From: UMGS1649 sp964481385
GTDB taxonomy: Bacteria > Bacillota > Clostridia > TANB77 > CAG-465
Assembly: GCA_964481385.1 (NCBI GenBank)
Contig: CAYZTN010000062.1
Location: forward strand, 1 to 5,779
DNA length: 5,779 nt
Direction of reading: 5' to 3'
A model generated the notes under the pieces. It saw only the letters and a list, made by a program, of their open reading frames with translations. It was not told the DNA's origin and did no database searches. How positions within the stretch are numbered: position 1 is the stretch's first letter; each line of letters begins with the position of its first letter. The position numbers were made by a program, and so were the translations under genes. Of this stretch, positions 5,754-5,779 are shown one piece after another.

Positions 5754-5779
5754 AAGGACATTAGGTAACATAATTTCAA

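Noticed and set aside
1..5779. CRISPR array, tRNA, rRNA or T-box RNA
   Set aside because: No regular repeat-spacer series was found, and the non-coding gaps (48, 67 and 125 bases) show no tRNA cloverleaf or T-box sequence.

Overview
The window is AT-rich DNA with a compact five-gene layout, all on the minus strand. Strong purine-rich Shine-Dalgarno sites, SigA-type promoters with TG-extended -10 boxes, and an NAD-dependent DNA ligase all point to a low-GC Firmicute, most likely a member of the Clostridia. The species cannot be named from this sequence alone.

Reading along the minus strand (right to left): 5655-5779 is a non-coding leader with a good promoter. Next comes ligA (5654-3558), the replicative and repair DNA ligase. 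It has an unusual N-terminal tail carrying a likely sliding-clamp-binding motif. A 67-base gap follows and holds a second good promoter (3513-3541). That promoter appears to drive a tight four-gene transcription unit: (1) a nucleotidyltransferase fused to a HEPN/DUF86-like domain (3490-2801); (2) a small ATP-dependent RNA ligase that closely resembles the human RLIG1/C12orf29 (DUF5565) family (2781-2185); (3) hisS, histidyl-tRNA synthetase of the 'RxDLTVP' branch (2182-875); (4) a short-chain dehydrogenase resembling chlorophyll b reductase (NYC1/NOL-like) SDRs (858-49). The gaps between these four are 19, 2 and 16 bases, and the Shine-Dalgarno site of hisS lies inside the last codons of the RNA ligase gene. 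Co-transcription is therefore very likely, and translational coupling of ligase and hisS is plausible.

The left edge (1-48) holds two near-identical 10-base direct repeats spaced 20 bases apart. They also fold as a bulged hairpin followed by a T-run on the minus strand. This is either the operon terminator or the terminal repeats of an insertion sequence, or both.

The point of greatest interest is the MNT-HEPN / RNA ligase / hisS block. It places an RNA-sealing enzyme and a nucleotidyltransferase with an apparently inactivated HEPN RNase motif directly upstream of a tRNA-charging enzyme. That suggests a tRNA repair or tRNA quality-control unit, or a toxin-antitoxin-derived module. This functional link is inferred from gene order and domain content only.
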